A DNA stretch of 64,000 bases. Origin: Nocardioides daejeonensis (GTDB lineage Bacteria > Actinomycetota > Actinomycetes > Propionibacteriales > Nocardioidaceae). A program made the translations under genes and the position numbers. Shown piece after piece: positions 22,079 through 29,306 of this stretch. The DNA lies in contig NZ_QHKZ01000003.1 of NCBI RefSeq assembly GCF_003194585.1, forward strand, positions 1 to 64,000, written 5' to 3'. Under the pieces are notes generated by a model. The model was not told the origin of the DNA, did no database searches, and saw nothing but the letters and a program-made list of their open reading frames with translations. Numbering within the stretch: the first letter of the stretch is position 1; every line of letters begins with the position of its first letter.

Positions 22079-22216
22079 CTGGTGGTTCCCCTTCTTCTCT
22101 ACTCTCAGAACTCGGCGACCTGCCGAGCACGACGAACCTGCGTGACTGGGTGGTGCGTTTCAGACTCGGCGTTGCGTTCACCCCGGATGGGGAACGGACG
22201 GGCTCTAGCCGGACGG

Positions 22217-23530
22217 CTATTTCCGCGCACGCGCAACGACCTGGCTGGCCCAGACACGGGGACCAACGGTACTCGCTCGAAATGGGGCGGTCAAAATCGC
22301 CCGCGCACCCTGTTCCTGGGTCCGTGTCATCCGTGCGTGGAGGACGACCGCGAATGCCACTCCGAGAAGCGTCAGCGCGCCACCGGCAAGCAGTGTCCAC
22401 CGCGCTCCGAACGTCTCGCCGACCCAGCCGATGAGCGGGGACCCGAGGGGCGTTCCGCCCATCACGATCGTCATGTAGATGGCCATCACCCGACCTCGAA
22501 GGAGCGGCGCCGACTCGAGCTGCAGCACCGCGTTGGCCGAGTTCAGCAGCGTGATCATGCAGAAGCCGACGACGGGCGCGAAGAGCACGAACGCGGCGTA
22601 CGTCGGCAGCAGGGCGGAGACCATGTTGGCCAGGCCGAAACCCATACCGGCGCCGACGAGCAGCCGCATCCGGACCCGGACCCGGCGCGCCGCGAGCAGC
22701 GCGCCGGCCAGCGAGCCGATGGCGACCACCGACCCCAGAAGACCGAACTCGCCCGCCCCCTTGCCGTACACCTCAGTCGCCATGAGCGCCGACGTGATCT
22801 GGAAGTTCATGCCGAACGTGCCGGCGAAGAAGACGATCACCAGGATCATCACCATCCGCGGCTGGCCGCGGAGGTAGCTCAGGCCCGCACGCAGCATGCC
22901 GCGCTCCCGAGCCGCCGGCTTGGGCGAGTGCAGGAGCGCGGTGTCCATCCGCTCGAGCTGCCAGATGACTGCCACGTAGGAGACGGCGTTGATCAGGATC
23001 GCCCAACCGGTCGCCTGCGCTCCTCCGCCGAGTGCTCCTACCAGGAGCCCCGCCAGGCCGGGCCCCAGGATCCTCGCCACGTTGAACGTTGCGGAGTTGA
23101 GACCGACCGCGTTGCTGATGTCGTCGGCATCGACCAGCTCGGAGACGAACGACTGCCGCGCCGGAGCATCGAACGCCGCACCGATGCCGAAGAGGAAGGC
23201 GATCGCATAGACGTGCCAGACCTGGACCGTCCCGGTGACCGCCAGCAGCCCCAGGACCAAGGAGGCCAGTCCCATCGCCCCCTGGGTGATCTGGAGCAGG
23301 CGTCGCTTGGACATGCGGTCGGCGAGCACCCCGGCGTACGGCGACAGGAGGAGCACCGGCAGGAACTGAAGGCCGGTCGTGATGCCGAGCGCGGTGCCAC
23401 TGCCGGTGAGCACCAGGACCAGCCAGTCCTGGGCCATGCGCTGCATCCAGGTGCCGACGTTGGAGATGAGACTCCCGAGCGCGTAGCGCCGGTAGTTCGG
23501 GTTGTAGAGCGATCGGAAGGTAGGGCTCAA
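22217..23530 (-). CDS. MFS efflux transporter, EntS-like
   Basis: This 437-residue inner-membrane protein has about 12 predicted helices. It begins YNPNYRRYALGSLISNVGTWMQRMAQDWLV, typical of the MFS_3 (EntS-like) exporters. The conserved loop after helix 2, GVLADRMSKRRLL, and the segment FDAPARQSFVSELVD also fit. It lies 9 bases downstream of a marR gene, so export of a drug or metabolite under MarR control is likely. The substrate is unknown. A basic C-terminal tail of ~30 residues follows the last helix. Confidence 0.85.
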   Translation of the reverse strand: MSPTFRSLYNPNYRRYALGSLISNVGTWMQRMAQDWLVLVLTGSGTALGITTGLQFLPVLLLSPYAGVLADRMSKRRLLQITQGAMGLASLVLGLLAVTGTVQVWHVYAIAFLFGIGAAFDAPARQSFVSELVDADDISNAVGLNSATFNVARILGPGLAGLLVGALGGGAQATGWAILINAVSYVAVIWQLERMDTALLHSPKPAARERGMLRAGLSYLRGQPRMVMILVIVFFAGTFGMNFQITSALMATEVYGKGAGEFGLLGSVVAIGSLAGALLAARRVRVRMRLLVGAGMGFGLANMVSALLPTYAAFVLFAPVVGFCMITLLNSANAVLQLESAPLLRGRVMAIYMTIVMGGTPLGSPLIGWVGETFGARWTLLAGGALTLLGVAFAVVLHARMTRTQEQGARAILTAPFRASTVGPRVWASQVVARARK

Positions 23531-23539
23531 GTGGTCGGG

Positions 23540-23989
23540 TCAGTCTCCTTGGGCGAGGCGGGCGAGGACGGGGGCGGCCTGCCGGAGCACGGCGCGCTCC
23601 TCGGGAGCGAGCGCAGTCAGCCTGCGAGCGAGCCAGGCATCGCGACGAAGCCGGTCCTCCCGGACGACCTCGCGGCCACGCTCGGTCAACGACACGAGGA
23701 GCTGGCGTCCGTCGCTCTCATGGGGACGCTTGGTCACGTATCCCGCCTCCGCCATCCACTTGACCGTGCGGGTCATGGTGGGCGGCTGCACCCGCTCGTG
23801 CCGGGCGAGATCGGCCGCGGACTGCTCACCGTTGCGGTAGAGGCAGGCCAGGACCGCCATCGCACTGATGCTGAGCTCGTTGTCGGGATGCCGCTCCGTG
23901 ACCAGCCTGCGACGTAGGCGCATCACGGCCACGCGCAACTCCGCGGCCAGGCCGGCGTCCGTGCTGGCAACTGTCTCCATCGTGGGCAT
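23540..23989 (-). CDS. MarR-family transcriptional regulator
   Basis: The 149-residue protein has the winged-helix core ISAMAVLACLYRNGEQSAADLARHERVQPPTMTRTV (given here as a span over residues ~40-75) and the wing segment KRPHESDGRQLLVSLTERG, which are hallmarks of MarR. An ATG three codons in is a possible alternative start. It is the first gene of an operon with the MFS exporter. Palindromic sequence just upstream (24006-24020) suggests self-repression released by a ligand that the MFS protein exports. Confidence 0.88.
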   Translation of the reverse strand: MPTMETVASTDAGLAAELRVAVMRLRRRLVTERHPDNELSISAMAVLACLYRNGEQSAADLARHERVQPPTMTRTVKWMAEAGYVTKRPHESDGRQLLVSLTERGREVVREDRLRRDAWLARRLTALAPEERAVLRQAAPVLARLAQGD

Positions 23990-24005
23990 TTCGTTACCTT
24001 AACTC

Positions 24006-24020
24006 ATTACCTGGAGTAAT
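24006..24020. promoter_or_regulatory. Candidate MarR operator and marR promoter region
   Basis: ATTAC-CTGGA-GTAAT is an inverted repeat 16 bases upstream of the marR ATG. A related GGTAAT/GGTAAC pair follows towards the start codon on the minus strand (within 23991-24012). The AT-rich block is unusual in this GC-rich DNA and probably contains the -10 box. Confidence 0.5.
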
Positions 24021-24061
24021 CATTCCCGTCGCAGCGGGTGGGGACGCACCACGGAGACGAC

Positions 24062-24098
24062 GGAGCGCCGGCCCCTCCTGCGGAGGGAGCCGACGCTC
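24062..24098 (-). terminator. Terminator of the purine permease gene
   Basis: Two GC-rich arms (about 24062-24078 and 24082-24098) pair over 17 positions with one mismatch and one bulge around a 3-base loop. It lies 30 bases after the stop of the permease gene on the minus strand. Confidence 0.7.
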
Positions 24099-24128
24099 CG
24101 GAGAACAGCCAGGTTGCCTTGGCGCGGG

Positions 24129-25592
24129 TCAGGTGAGCCAGGCGGTGAGCGGGTGGATGGCGAAGTAGACCACGAAGAGGACCGCGATGATCCACATGAG
24201 CGCGTGGATCTCGCTCGCCTTGCCACGCACCACCTTGATGAGGACGTAGGCCAGGAAGCCCGCGCCGATGCCAGCGGAGATCGAGTAGGCGAACGGCATC
24301 AGCACGATCGTGAGGAACGCCGGGATCGCGATCTCGAGGTCGTCCCAGTCGATCCCCTTCACCTGCTGCATCATCAGGAAGCCGACCAGCACCAGCGCCG
24401 GAACGGCGGCCTCGTTCGGGACGATCTTGACGATCGGCGCGAGGAAGGTCGCCAGCAAGAAGAGGACGCCGGTCGAGATGGCTGCAAGGCCCGTCCGGGC
24501 GCCGTCGGCGACACCCGAGGTCGACTCGATGTAGGAGGTGTTGCTGGAGACCGATGCCGCGCCACCGGCGGCGGCGGCAATGGAGTCAACGATCAGGATC
24601 TGCTTGGTACGCGGCGGGTTGCCGTCCTCGTCCAGCAGGCCCGCCTCGGCGCCCACTGCGGTCATGGTGCCCATCGTGTCGAAGAAGTCGGTCAGCAGCA
24701 GCGTGAAGATGAGAAGGAAGACGGTGACGACGCCGACGTTCTCCCACGAGCCGAGCAGGCTGAACTCGCCGAGGAGGCCGAAGTCCGGCTTGTCGACGAT
24801 CTTGTCCGGCCAGGCGGGAACGTTGAGGTTCCATCCGGTCGGGTTGACGATCGGAGCACCGTCCTGGTCGAAGCCGGTCACCGTCGGGCCGACCTCGGCG
24901 ATCTTCTCGACGATGATGGCCAGCACGGTGGCGGCGATGATGGAGATCAGGATCGCGCCGCGGACGCCGCGCGTGTAGAGGGTGATCAGCAGCACCAGGC
25001 CCAGCGCGAAGACCAGCACCGGCCAGCCCTGCAGCTGACCGCCGATGCCCATCTCCACCGGCGTACCGCCGCCACGGCGGATGAAGCCGGCGTCGACCAG
25101 GCCGATGAGCGTGATGAACAGGCCGATCCCGACCGAGATGGCGATCTTGAGCTGGGCCGGTACGGCGTTGAAGACCGCCTCCCGGAAGCCCGTCAGCACC
25201 AGGGCGAGGATCACCAGGCCTTCGATCACCACCAGGCCCATCGCGTCAGCCCAGGTCATCTGGTTGGCGACCGAGTAGGTGACGAAGGCGTTCAGGCCCA
25301 ACCCGGCGGCGAGCGCCAGCGGGAAGTTGGCGACCAGGCCCATCACGATGCACAGCACACCCGCGACCAGCGCGGTGCACGCCGCGATGACCGCGGTGTC
25401 GCCGCCAGCCAGGAAGTTGCCCTCCTTGTCGGGCGCACCGATGAGGATGAGCGGGTTCAGCACGAGGATGTAGGCCATCGTCAGGAAGGTGACGAGACCA
25501 CCGCGCAACTCACGGGCCACGGTCGAGCCGCGCTCGGAGATCTTGAAGAAGGCGTCAAGCCGGGACGGCGCCGCCGAGGTCTTTGTACTCAC
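24129..25592 (-). CDS. NCS2 purine permease, AzgA type
   Basis: This 487-residue integral membrane protein probably imports adenine, guanine or hypoxanthine with protons. It starts STKTSAAPSRLDAFFKISERGSTV, and the motif FKISERGSTVARELRGGLVTF is typical of the AzgA/PbuG branch. GLGLNAFVTY and the segment TDFFDTMGTMTAVG match the conserved functional motifs of the family, and 12-14 helices are expected. GTG 25592 was chosen as start; a GTG at 25631 with GGAGG four bases upstream is a real alternative and would add 13 residues. It is divergent from the DUF2530 gene. No purine riboswitch was seen upstream. Confidence 0.87.
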   Translation of the reverse strand: MSTKTSAAPSRLDAFFKISERGSTVARELRGGLVTFLTMAYILVLNPLILIGAPDKEGNFLAGGDTAVIAACTALVAGVLCIVMGLVANFPLALAAGLGLNAFVTYSVANQMTWADAMGLVVIEGLVILALVLTGFREAVFNAVPAQLKIAISVGIGLFITLIGLVDAGFIRRGGGTPVEMGIGGQLQGWPVLVFALGLVLLITLYTRGVRGAILISIIAATVLAIIVEKIAEVGPTVTGFDQDGAPIVNPTGWNLNVPAWPDKIVDKPDFGLLGEFSLLGSWENVGVVTVFLLIFTLLLTDFFDTMGTMTAVGAEAGLLDEDGNPPRTKQILIVDSIAAAAGGAASVSSNTSYIESTSGVADGARTGLAAISTGVLFLLATFLAPIVKIVPNEAAVPALVLVGFLMMQQVKGIDWDDLEIAIPAFLTIVLMPFAYSISAGIGAGFLAYVLIKVVRGKASEIHALMWIIAVLFVVYFAIHPLTAWLT

Positions 25593-25765
25593 GAAACATG
25601 TACTTTCCCAGATCCTTCCCCGGCGCGGCACTCCCCCTCCACCAAGTGGTCATCTCGGGCAAGGCGGTCCCGCCCTGCGCGCCCGCCCGAACTCCGGGGA
25701 GGGGCGCGTCGAGGGGCGTGTCGAGGGGCTCGGAGCAGCGCGGCGCCGCGCGATACGGTTGCCGG

Positions 25766-26041
25766 GTGCAGCCGCCCGAGGAACCTCCCACCGAGCACGA
25801 GATCGGCAAGCGCACCTTCTTGGTCGCCGATGTGCCGCCACTCGACGTCGACGGCGTACGCACCCTCGAGGTCGGCACCGTCCTCTGGCTGGTCGCCTTC
25901 GTCGCCCTGCTGCCCTTCTACCGGAGCCTCGAGGACGACGGCAGGCTCTGGTGGCTGTGGACCTGCCTGGCCGGCTTCGGGCTCGGCCTCATCGGGCTCG
26001 AGTACTGCCGGCGCCGCCGCGCCGCACGCACCCGCCGCTGA
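25766..26041 (+). CDS. DUF2530 small membrane protein
   Basis: This 91-residue protein starts at GTG 25766 (MQPPEEPPTEHEIGKRTF). Its central part has two hydrophobic segments, VGTVLWLVAFVALLPFY and LWWLWTCLAGFGLGLIGLEY, joined by the acidic loop RSLEDDGR, and it ends in an Arg-rich cytoplasmic tail. The pattern matches the actinobacterial DUF2530 family, whose function is unknown. In related genomes such genes are found close to DUF3027, MFS and cold-shock genes, as here (from memory). Upstream codons are in frame but overlap the divergent permease. Confidence 0.8.
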   Translation: MQPPEEPPTEHEIGKRTFLVADVPPLDVDGVRTLEVGTVLWLVAFVALLPFYRSLEDDGRLWWLWTCLAGFGLGLIGLEYCRRRRAARTRR

Positions 26042-26046
26042 CGCTC

Positions 26047-26221
26047 CCCTCCCGCCGAGTTCGCGCAAGTGACGCGTTGAGTGCGCGCAAGTGACGCGTT
26101 GAGTTCGCGGAAAGGCGCGTTGCGTGACGCCGTTCGCGGCCAATCAGCCTGACATTTGCGCGAACTCAACCCGCGCTTTGCGCGCACTCAACGCGGCATT
26201 TGCGCGTTGTCGGCGGGAGGG
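26047..26221. repeat. Nested palindromic repeat, about 175 bp, between converging genes
   Basis: The outer arms 26047-26058 and 26210-26221 are a perfect 12-bp inverted repeat. Inside the left half are three direct units of ~22 bases at 26057-26078, 26079-26100 and 26101-26121. The right half carries inverted versions of the same motif (about 26153-26170, 26173-26191 and 26195-26209). The transcript of either strand could fold into a very long hairpin. It lies between the DUF2530 gene and the convergent DUF3027 gene and may act as a terminator, or be a non-autonomous repeat element. Confidence 0.85.
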
Positions 26222-26233
26222 GCGGGGTCAGAG

Positions 26234-27022
26234 TCAGATCTGCTCGACGTCGTGCGTGATCGTGTCGAGCACCGGCTCGGGCAGCGGCAGCGGCTGCTGC
26301 TTCTTGGTCAGCTTCACCTCGGAGTGCGCCCCGCAACCGTGGTTGACCGAGACCACCCGGCCGTCGTCGTTGGCGTCGCCGTTGGCACAGACGCCGAAGG
26401 ACTCCGCAAGATGACCGGAGATGCGCACGAGGAAGCCGCACGACCAGCACCGGCCGGGGGCGGACTGGGCGAGCGGTGTCGCCGGTCCCCCGGCGCCTTC
26501 GTACCAACGCTCGGCAGCGAGGTCGAGCCCCTCGGGCGAGAGGGTGCGGACCCGGCCGAGGCCGAGATCACCGGCGACGCGGCGTACCTGCGCCTGGGCC
26601 TCGTCGTCGAGCGGGTCGTCGCCGAAAGACCAAGTCGGCACCAGTCGCGGGTCGTCGTCGTCGACCGGCAGCAAGTCACCCGGGGACAGGTCACCGGGGC
26701 GGATCCGCTCCCGATAGGGGACCCACTCCGGGGCGACGATCGAGTCCGGGCCCGGGATGAGCACCACCTCGGCTACCGTCGCCGCACGTTGGCGTGCCGC
26801 GCGTACGACGGTCACCGACCAGCGCCAGCCTCGGTAGCCCGCGCGAGTGCAGGCGAAGAGGTGCGACCCGACACGCTCGCCCTCCACCTCGAAGCCCAAG
26901 TGGTCGCCTACGTCCGCCGCACCGGCCTCCTCGACGAGCGCGGCGTGCGCAAGGTCGTGGGCAGCGGCGAGGGTTGGGTCCGACTTGCTGCGGGTAGCGA
27001 TCACAGCGTGATTGTGTCCCAT
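26234..27022 (-). CDS. DUF3027 protein
   Basis: This 262-residue soluble protein matches the actinobacterial DUF3027 family of unknown function. Visible features are the N-terminal helix DPTLAAAHDLAHAALVEEAG, the acidic stretch PGDLLPVDDDDPRLVP, and a C-terminal cysteine-containing region with CWSCGFLVRISG, FGVCANG and NHGCGAHSEVKL. The Cys/His spacing (CxxC ... C ... HGC) suggests a metal-binding site, probably zinc, but this is an inference. The conserved tail of the family lies around GVCANGDANDDGRVVSVNHGCG (split here for length: see residues ~215-240). It diverges from the MFS-like gene to its right. Confidence 0.8.
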   Translation of the reverse strand: MGHNHAVIATRSKSDPTLAAAHDLAHAALVEEAGAADVGDHLGFEVEGERVGSHLFACTRAGYRGWRWSVTVVRAARQRAATVAEVVLIPGPDSIVAPEWVPYRERIRPGDLSPGDLLPVDDDDPRLVPTWSFGDDPLDDEAQAQVRRVAGDLGLGRVRTLSPEGLDLAAERWYEGAGGPATPLAQSAPGRCWSCGFLVRISGHLAESFGVCANGDANDDGRVVSVNHGCGAHSEVKLTKKQQPLPLPEPVLDTITHDVEQI

Positions 27023-27117
27023 CGGCCCACGTATTGTCTTGCCGGGCCCTCTCTCGGGGGGCCGGTGGACACGGGACGCCCGTGGGCATCTGGGAGGGAC
27101 CAGGGGAGGATGGGGTC

Positions 27118-27201
27118 ATGAGCGAGCGTCATCGAGCGAATCATGCAACGCAGCTCGTTCGTGTCTCCTGCACGTACGAGGCGCTGCGAGTGCGGGCATG
27201 A
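27118..27201 (+). CDS. 27-residue leader peptide coupled to the MFS-like gene
   Basis: The frame ATG 27118 to TGA 27201 has an excellent ribosome binding site: GGGAGGA at 27104-27110, 7 bases before the ATG. Its TGA overlaps the next ATG (27198) as ATGA. The downstream gene has no comparable site of its own, so its translation probably depends on ribosomes finishing this leader. The peptide begins MSERHRANHATQLVR, is basic and has no recognised domain. It could be a simple coupling device or a regulatory leader. Confidence 0.55.
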   Translation: MSERHRANHATQLVRVSCTYEALRVRA

Positions 27202-28658
27202 GCACGCAGCCGCCCGACGACCCGACCCGGGAGCAGCCCACTCAGTCGCTGTGGGAGGACGACCCGGAGAACCACAGATCCGCCGGCGAGAACGCCCTCC
27301 GGTTCGCCAAGGCGACCGGCACCGGCGCCAAGGCAGTCGCACGCGGGAGCGCCCGATTCTCCCGGGCGACGGTGCGCATCGCCCGACGTGCCTCCCACGC
27401 CCAGGGCGCCGGCGACTCGGGCATGTTCCGGCTGATCGAGCTTCACGCGGTCAACACCGCGGGCGACACTGCGGTGGCCATCGCGCTCGCCAACACCCTC
27501 TTCTTCGCCGGCGCCACGAGCGACGCACGGGGACAGGTCGCGCTCTTCCTCGGTCTCACCATGCTCCCCTTCGCGATCGTCGCACCGTTGATCGGTCCGT
27601 TCCTCGACCGGTTCAGCCACGGTCGGCGCTGGGCGATCGGCGCGACCATGGCGATCCGCGGGTTCCTCTGCTGGATCCTCGCCTCGGCGGTCGTCACCGA
27701 GTCGACCTGGCTCTTCCCGGCCGCACTCGGGGTCCTCGTCTCCTCCAAGGCGTACGGCATCACGAAGGCCGCCGCGGCTCCGCGCCTGGTGCCGGAGGGC
27801 TTCACCCTGGTGAAGGCGAACGCACGGATCTCGCTCTCCGGTGTGGTCGGCGCGACAGTCTCAGCCCCGATCGCCGGGCTCTTCTCCCTGCTCGGCCCGG
27901 AATGGGTGCTGCGCTACGGGTTCGCGGTCTTCATCGGCGCCACGATCCTCGCCATCCTGCTCCCCGCCCGCGTCGACTCCTCGGCCGGAGAGGTACGGCT
28001 CGAGCTGATGCCCGGCCCCTCCGCTCAGGGGCACCCCCAGCGGATCTCCACCGGCATCCCCCGTCAGGTCGCGTTCGCGCTGCGCGCCAACTGCGGCCCG
28101 AAGTTCCTGGTCGGCTTCCTGACGATGTTCATGGCCTTCCTGCTGCGCGAGCATCCCATCTCCGGCTGGGAGGACAAGCCGGAGCTGCTCCTCGGCGCAG
28201 TGATCGGCGCTGCCGGAGCCGGCAACACGATCGGCGTGGCCCTCGCCTCGATCCTCAAGAAGATCAACCCGGCGGTGACGGTCGTCCTGGTGCTGCTGAT
28301 CGACGCCGGCATGGTGCTGGTGGCGGCCCTGTTCTACGGCTTCCTCCCGCTGATCGCCCTCGGCCTGTGCGCGGGCATGTGTCAGTCGCTCGGCAAGCTC
28401 TCCTTGGACTCCACGATCCAGACCCACGTCCACGAACGCGTGCAGACCAGCGCGTTCGGGCGCTCCGACACCATGCTCCAGCTGGCCTGGGTGGTCGGCG
28501 GCTTCGCCGGCGTGGCGATGCCGCTGAATCCCCGCCTCGGCCTCGGCGTCGCCTTCGTCGTGCTGGCCGCGTGGACCGTGTTCCTCCTCGGCGACCGGGT
28601 GCGCAAGCGCCTCGCCGGGCCGCCTGCCGCCACGCGGACGGTGCCGCCGGAGGCGTGA
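27198..28658 (+). CDS. MFS-type transporter-like membrane protein
   Basis: This is a 486-residue protein. The first ~75 residues are soluble and charged (PDDPTREQPTQSLWEDDPEN). They are followed by about 12 hydrophobic segments in MFS layout: LHAVNTAGDTAVAIALANTLFF, then FLDRFSHGRRWAIG as the loop after helix 2. The family occurs next to DUF3027 and cold-shock genes in many actinobacteria (recollection). No substrate is known. The ATG at 27198 overlaps the leader-peptide stop. The proline-rich end PPAATRTVPPEA is cytoplasmic. Confidence 0.8.
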   Translation: MSTQPPDDPTREQPTQSLWEDDPENHRSAGENALRFAKATGTGAKAVARGSARFSRATVRIARRASHAQGAGDSGMFRLIELHAVNTAGDTAVAIALANTLFFAGATSDARGQVALFLGLTMLPFAIVAPLIGPFLDRFSHGRRWAIGATMAIRGFLCWILASAVVTESTWLFPAALGVLVSSKAYGITKAAAAPRLVPEGFTLVKANARISLSGVVGATVSAPIAGLFSLLGPEWVLRYGFAVFIGATILAILLPARVDSSAGEVRLELMPGPSAQGHPQRISTGIPRQVAFALRANCGPKFLVGFLTMFMAFLLREHPISGWEDKPELLLGAVIGAAGAGNTIGVALASILKKINPAVTVVLVLLIDAGMVLVAALFYGFLPLIALGLCAGMCQSLGKLSLDSTIQTHVHERVQTSAFGRSDTMLQLAWVVGGFAGVAMPLNPRLGLGVAFVVLAAWTVFLLGDRVRKRLAGPPAATRTVPPEA

Positions 28659-28758
28659 GGGACCGGTCTCGACCTCTGCGTTCGTGTGGCCGGCTCTCCG
28701 CTTCACCGCACGGGTGGTGCGACCACGACCCCGCGCTACAGCGGAGAAGAGGACGAGG

Positions 28759-29154
28759 TCAGAGCTCCAGTTCGTCGGCGAGGGCGCGGAGCAGCTTCGC
28801 GGTGGGCTTGGCGGTGCGCGCGTCGGGATGGCGCCCGCGCCGGTAGGTCTCGCCCACGTCGTCGAGCAGCCGGATCAGGTCCTCGACGATGCCGACCATC
28901 GTCTCCGGCGCCTTGCGCTGGGCCCGGGACTGGTTGCGAGCAACGGAAGCGCGGCCCTCGAGGATCCGCACCTGCAGCGCCTGCTCGCCGCGGCGCCCCT
29001 GGGCGATCCCGAACTCGACGCGGGTGCCCGGCTTCAGCGTCGTCACGCCCTCGGGCAGGGCGTCGGAGCGCACGTAGACGTCCTCCCCGCCCTCCTGAGA
29101 GAGGAAGCCGAAACCCTTCTCGGCGTCGTACCACTTCACCTTGCCAGCGGGCAC
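28759..29154 (-). CDS. Cold-shock-domain protein with C-terminal extension
   Basis: This 131-residue protein has an N-terminal cold-shock domain (GKVKWYDAEKGFGFLSQ, then DVYVRSDALP). The first RNP motif is intact as KGFGFLS; the second is DVYVR rather than VFVH, so RNA binding may be altered. A ~65-residue helical extension follows (PETMVGIVEDLIRLLDDVG...LLRALADELEL), as in the longer actinobacterial CspA-type proteins. The start is set at GTG 29154, with GGAAGG 8 bases upstream, giving a protein that begins close to the domain as in its relatives. A GTG/ATG further upstream is less likely. Confidence 0.87.
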   Translation of the reverse strand: MPAGKVKWYDAEKGFGFLSQEGGEDVYVRSDALPEGVTTLKPGTRVEFGIAQGRRGEQALQVRILEGRASVARNQSRAQRKAPETMVGIVEDLIRLLDDVGETYRRGRHPDARTAKPTAKLLRALADELEL

Positions 29155-29306
29155 TTGACTGACCTTCCTTGCTCGGACCGGCATGTGGCCTCACCACACG
29201 CTGCGAAGAAGCAGCCTATGTGGAACAACGAATTGATGCGTCGCCGGTTCCCTGGGACGATGGCACCTTCACGAGAATCAGAACGGGTGGACGAAGGTTC
29301 AAGACG

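Noticed and set aside
25593..25765. Purine riboswitch upstream of the AzgA-type permease
   Set aside because: No conserved purine-aptamer loops or three-way junction could be seen in either orientation.
24114..26072. 652-codon open frame on the plus strand
   Set aside because: It is antisense to the purine permease and overlaps the DUF2530 gene in another frame; very rich in Asp, Arg, Gln and His, as expected of a shadow frame.
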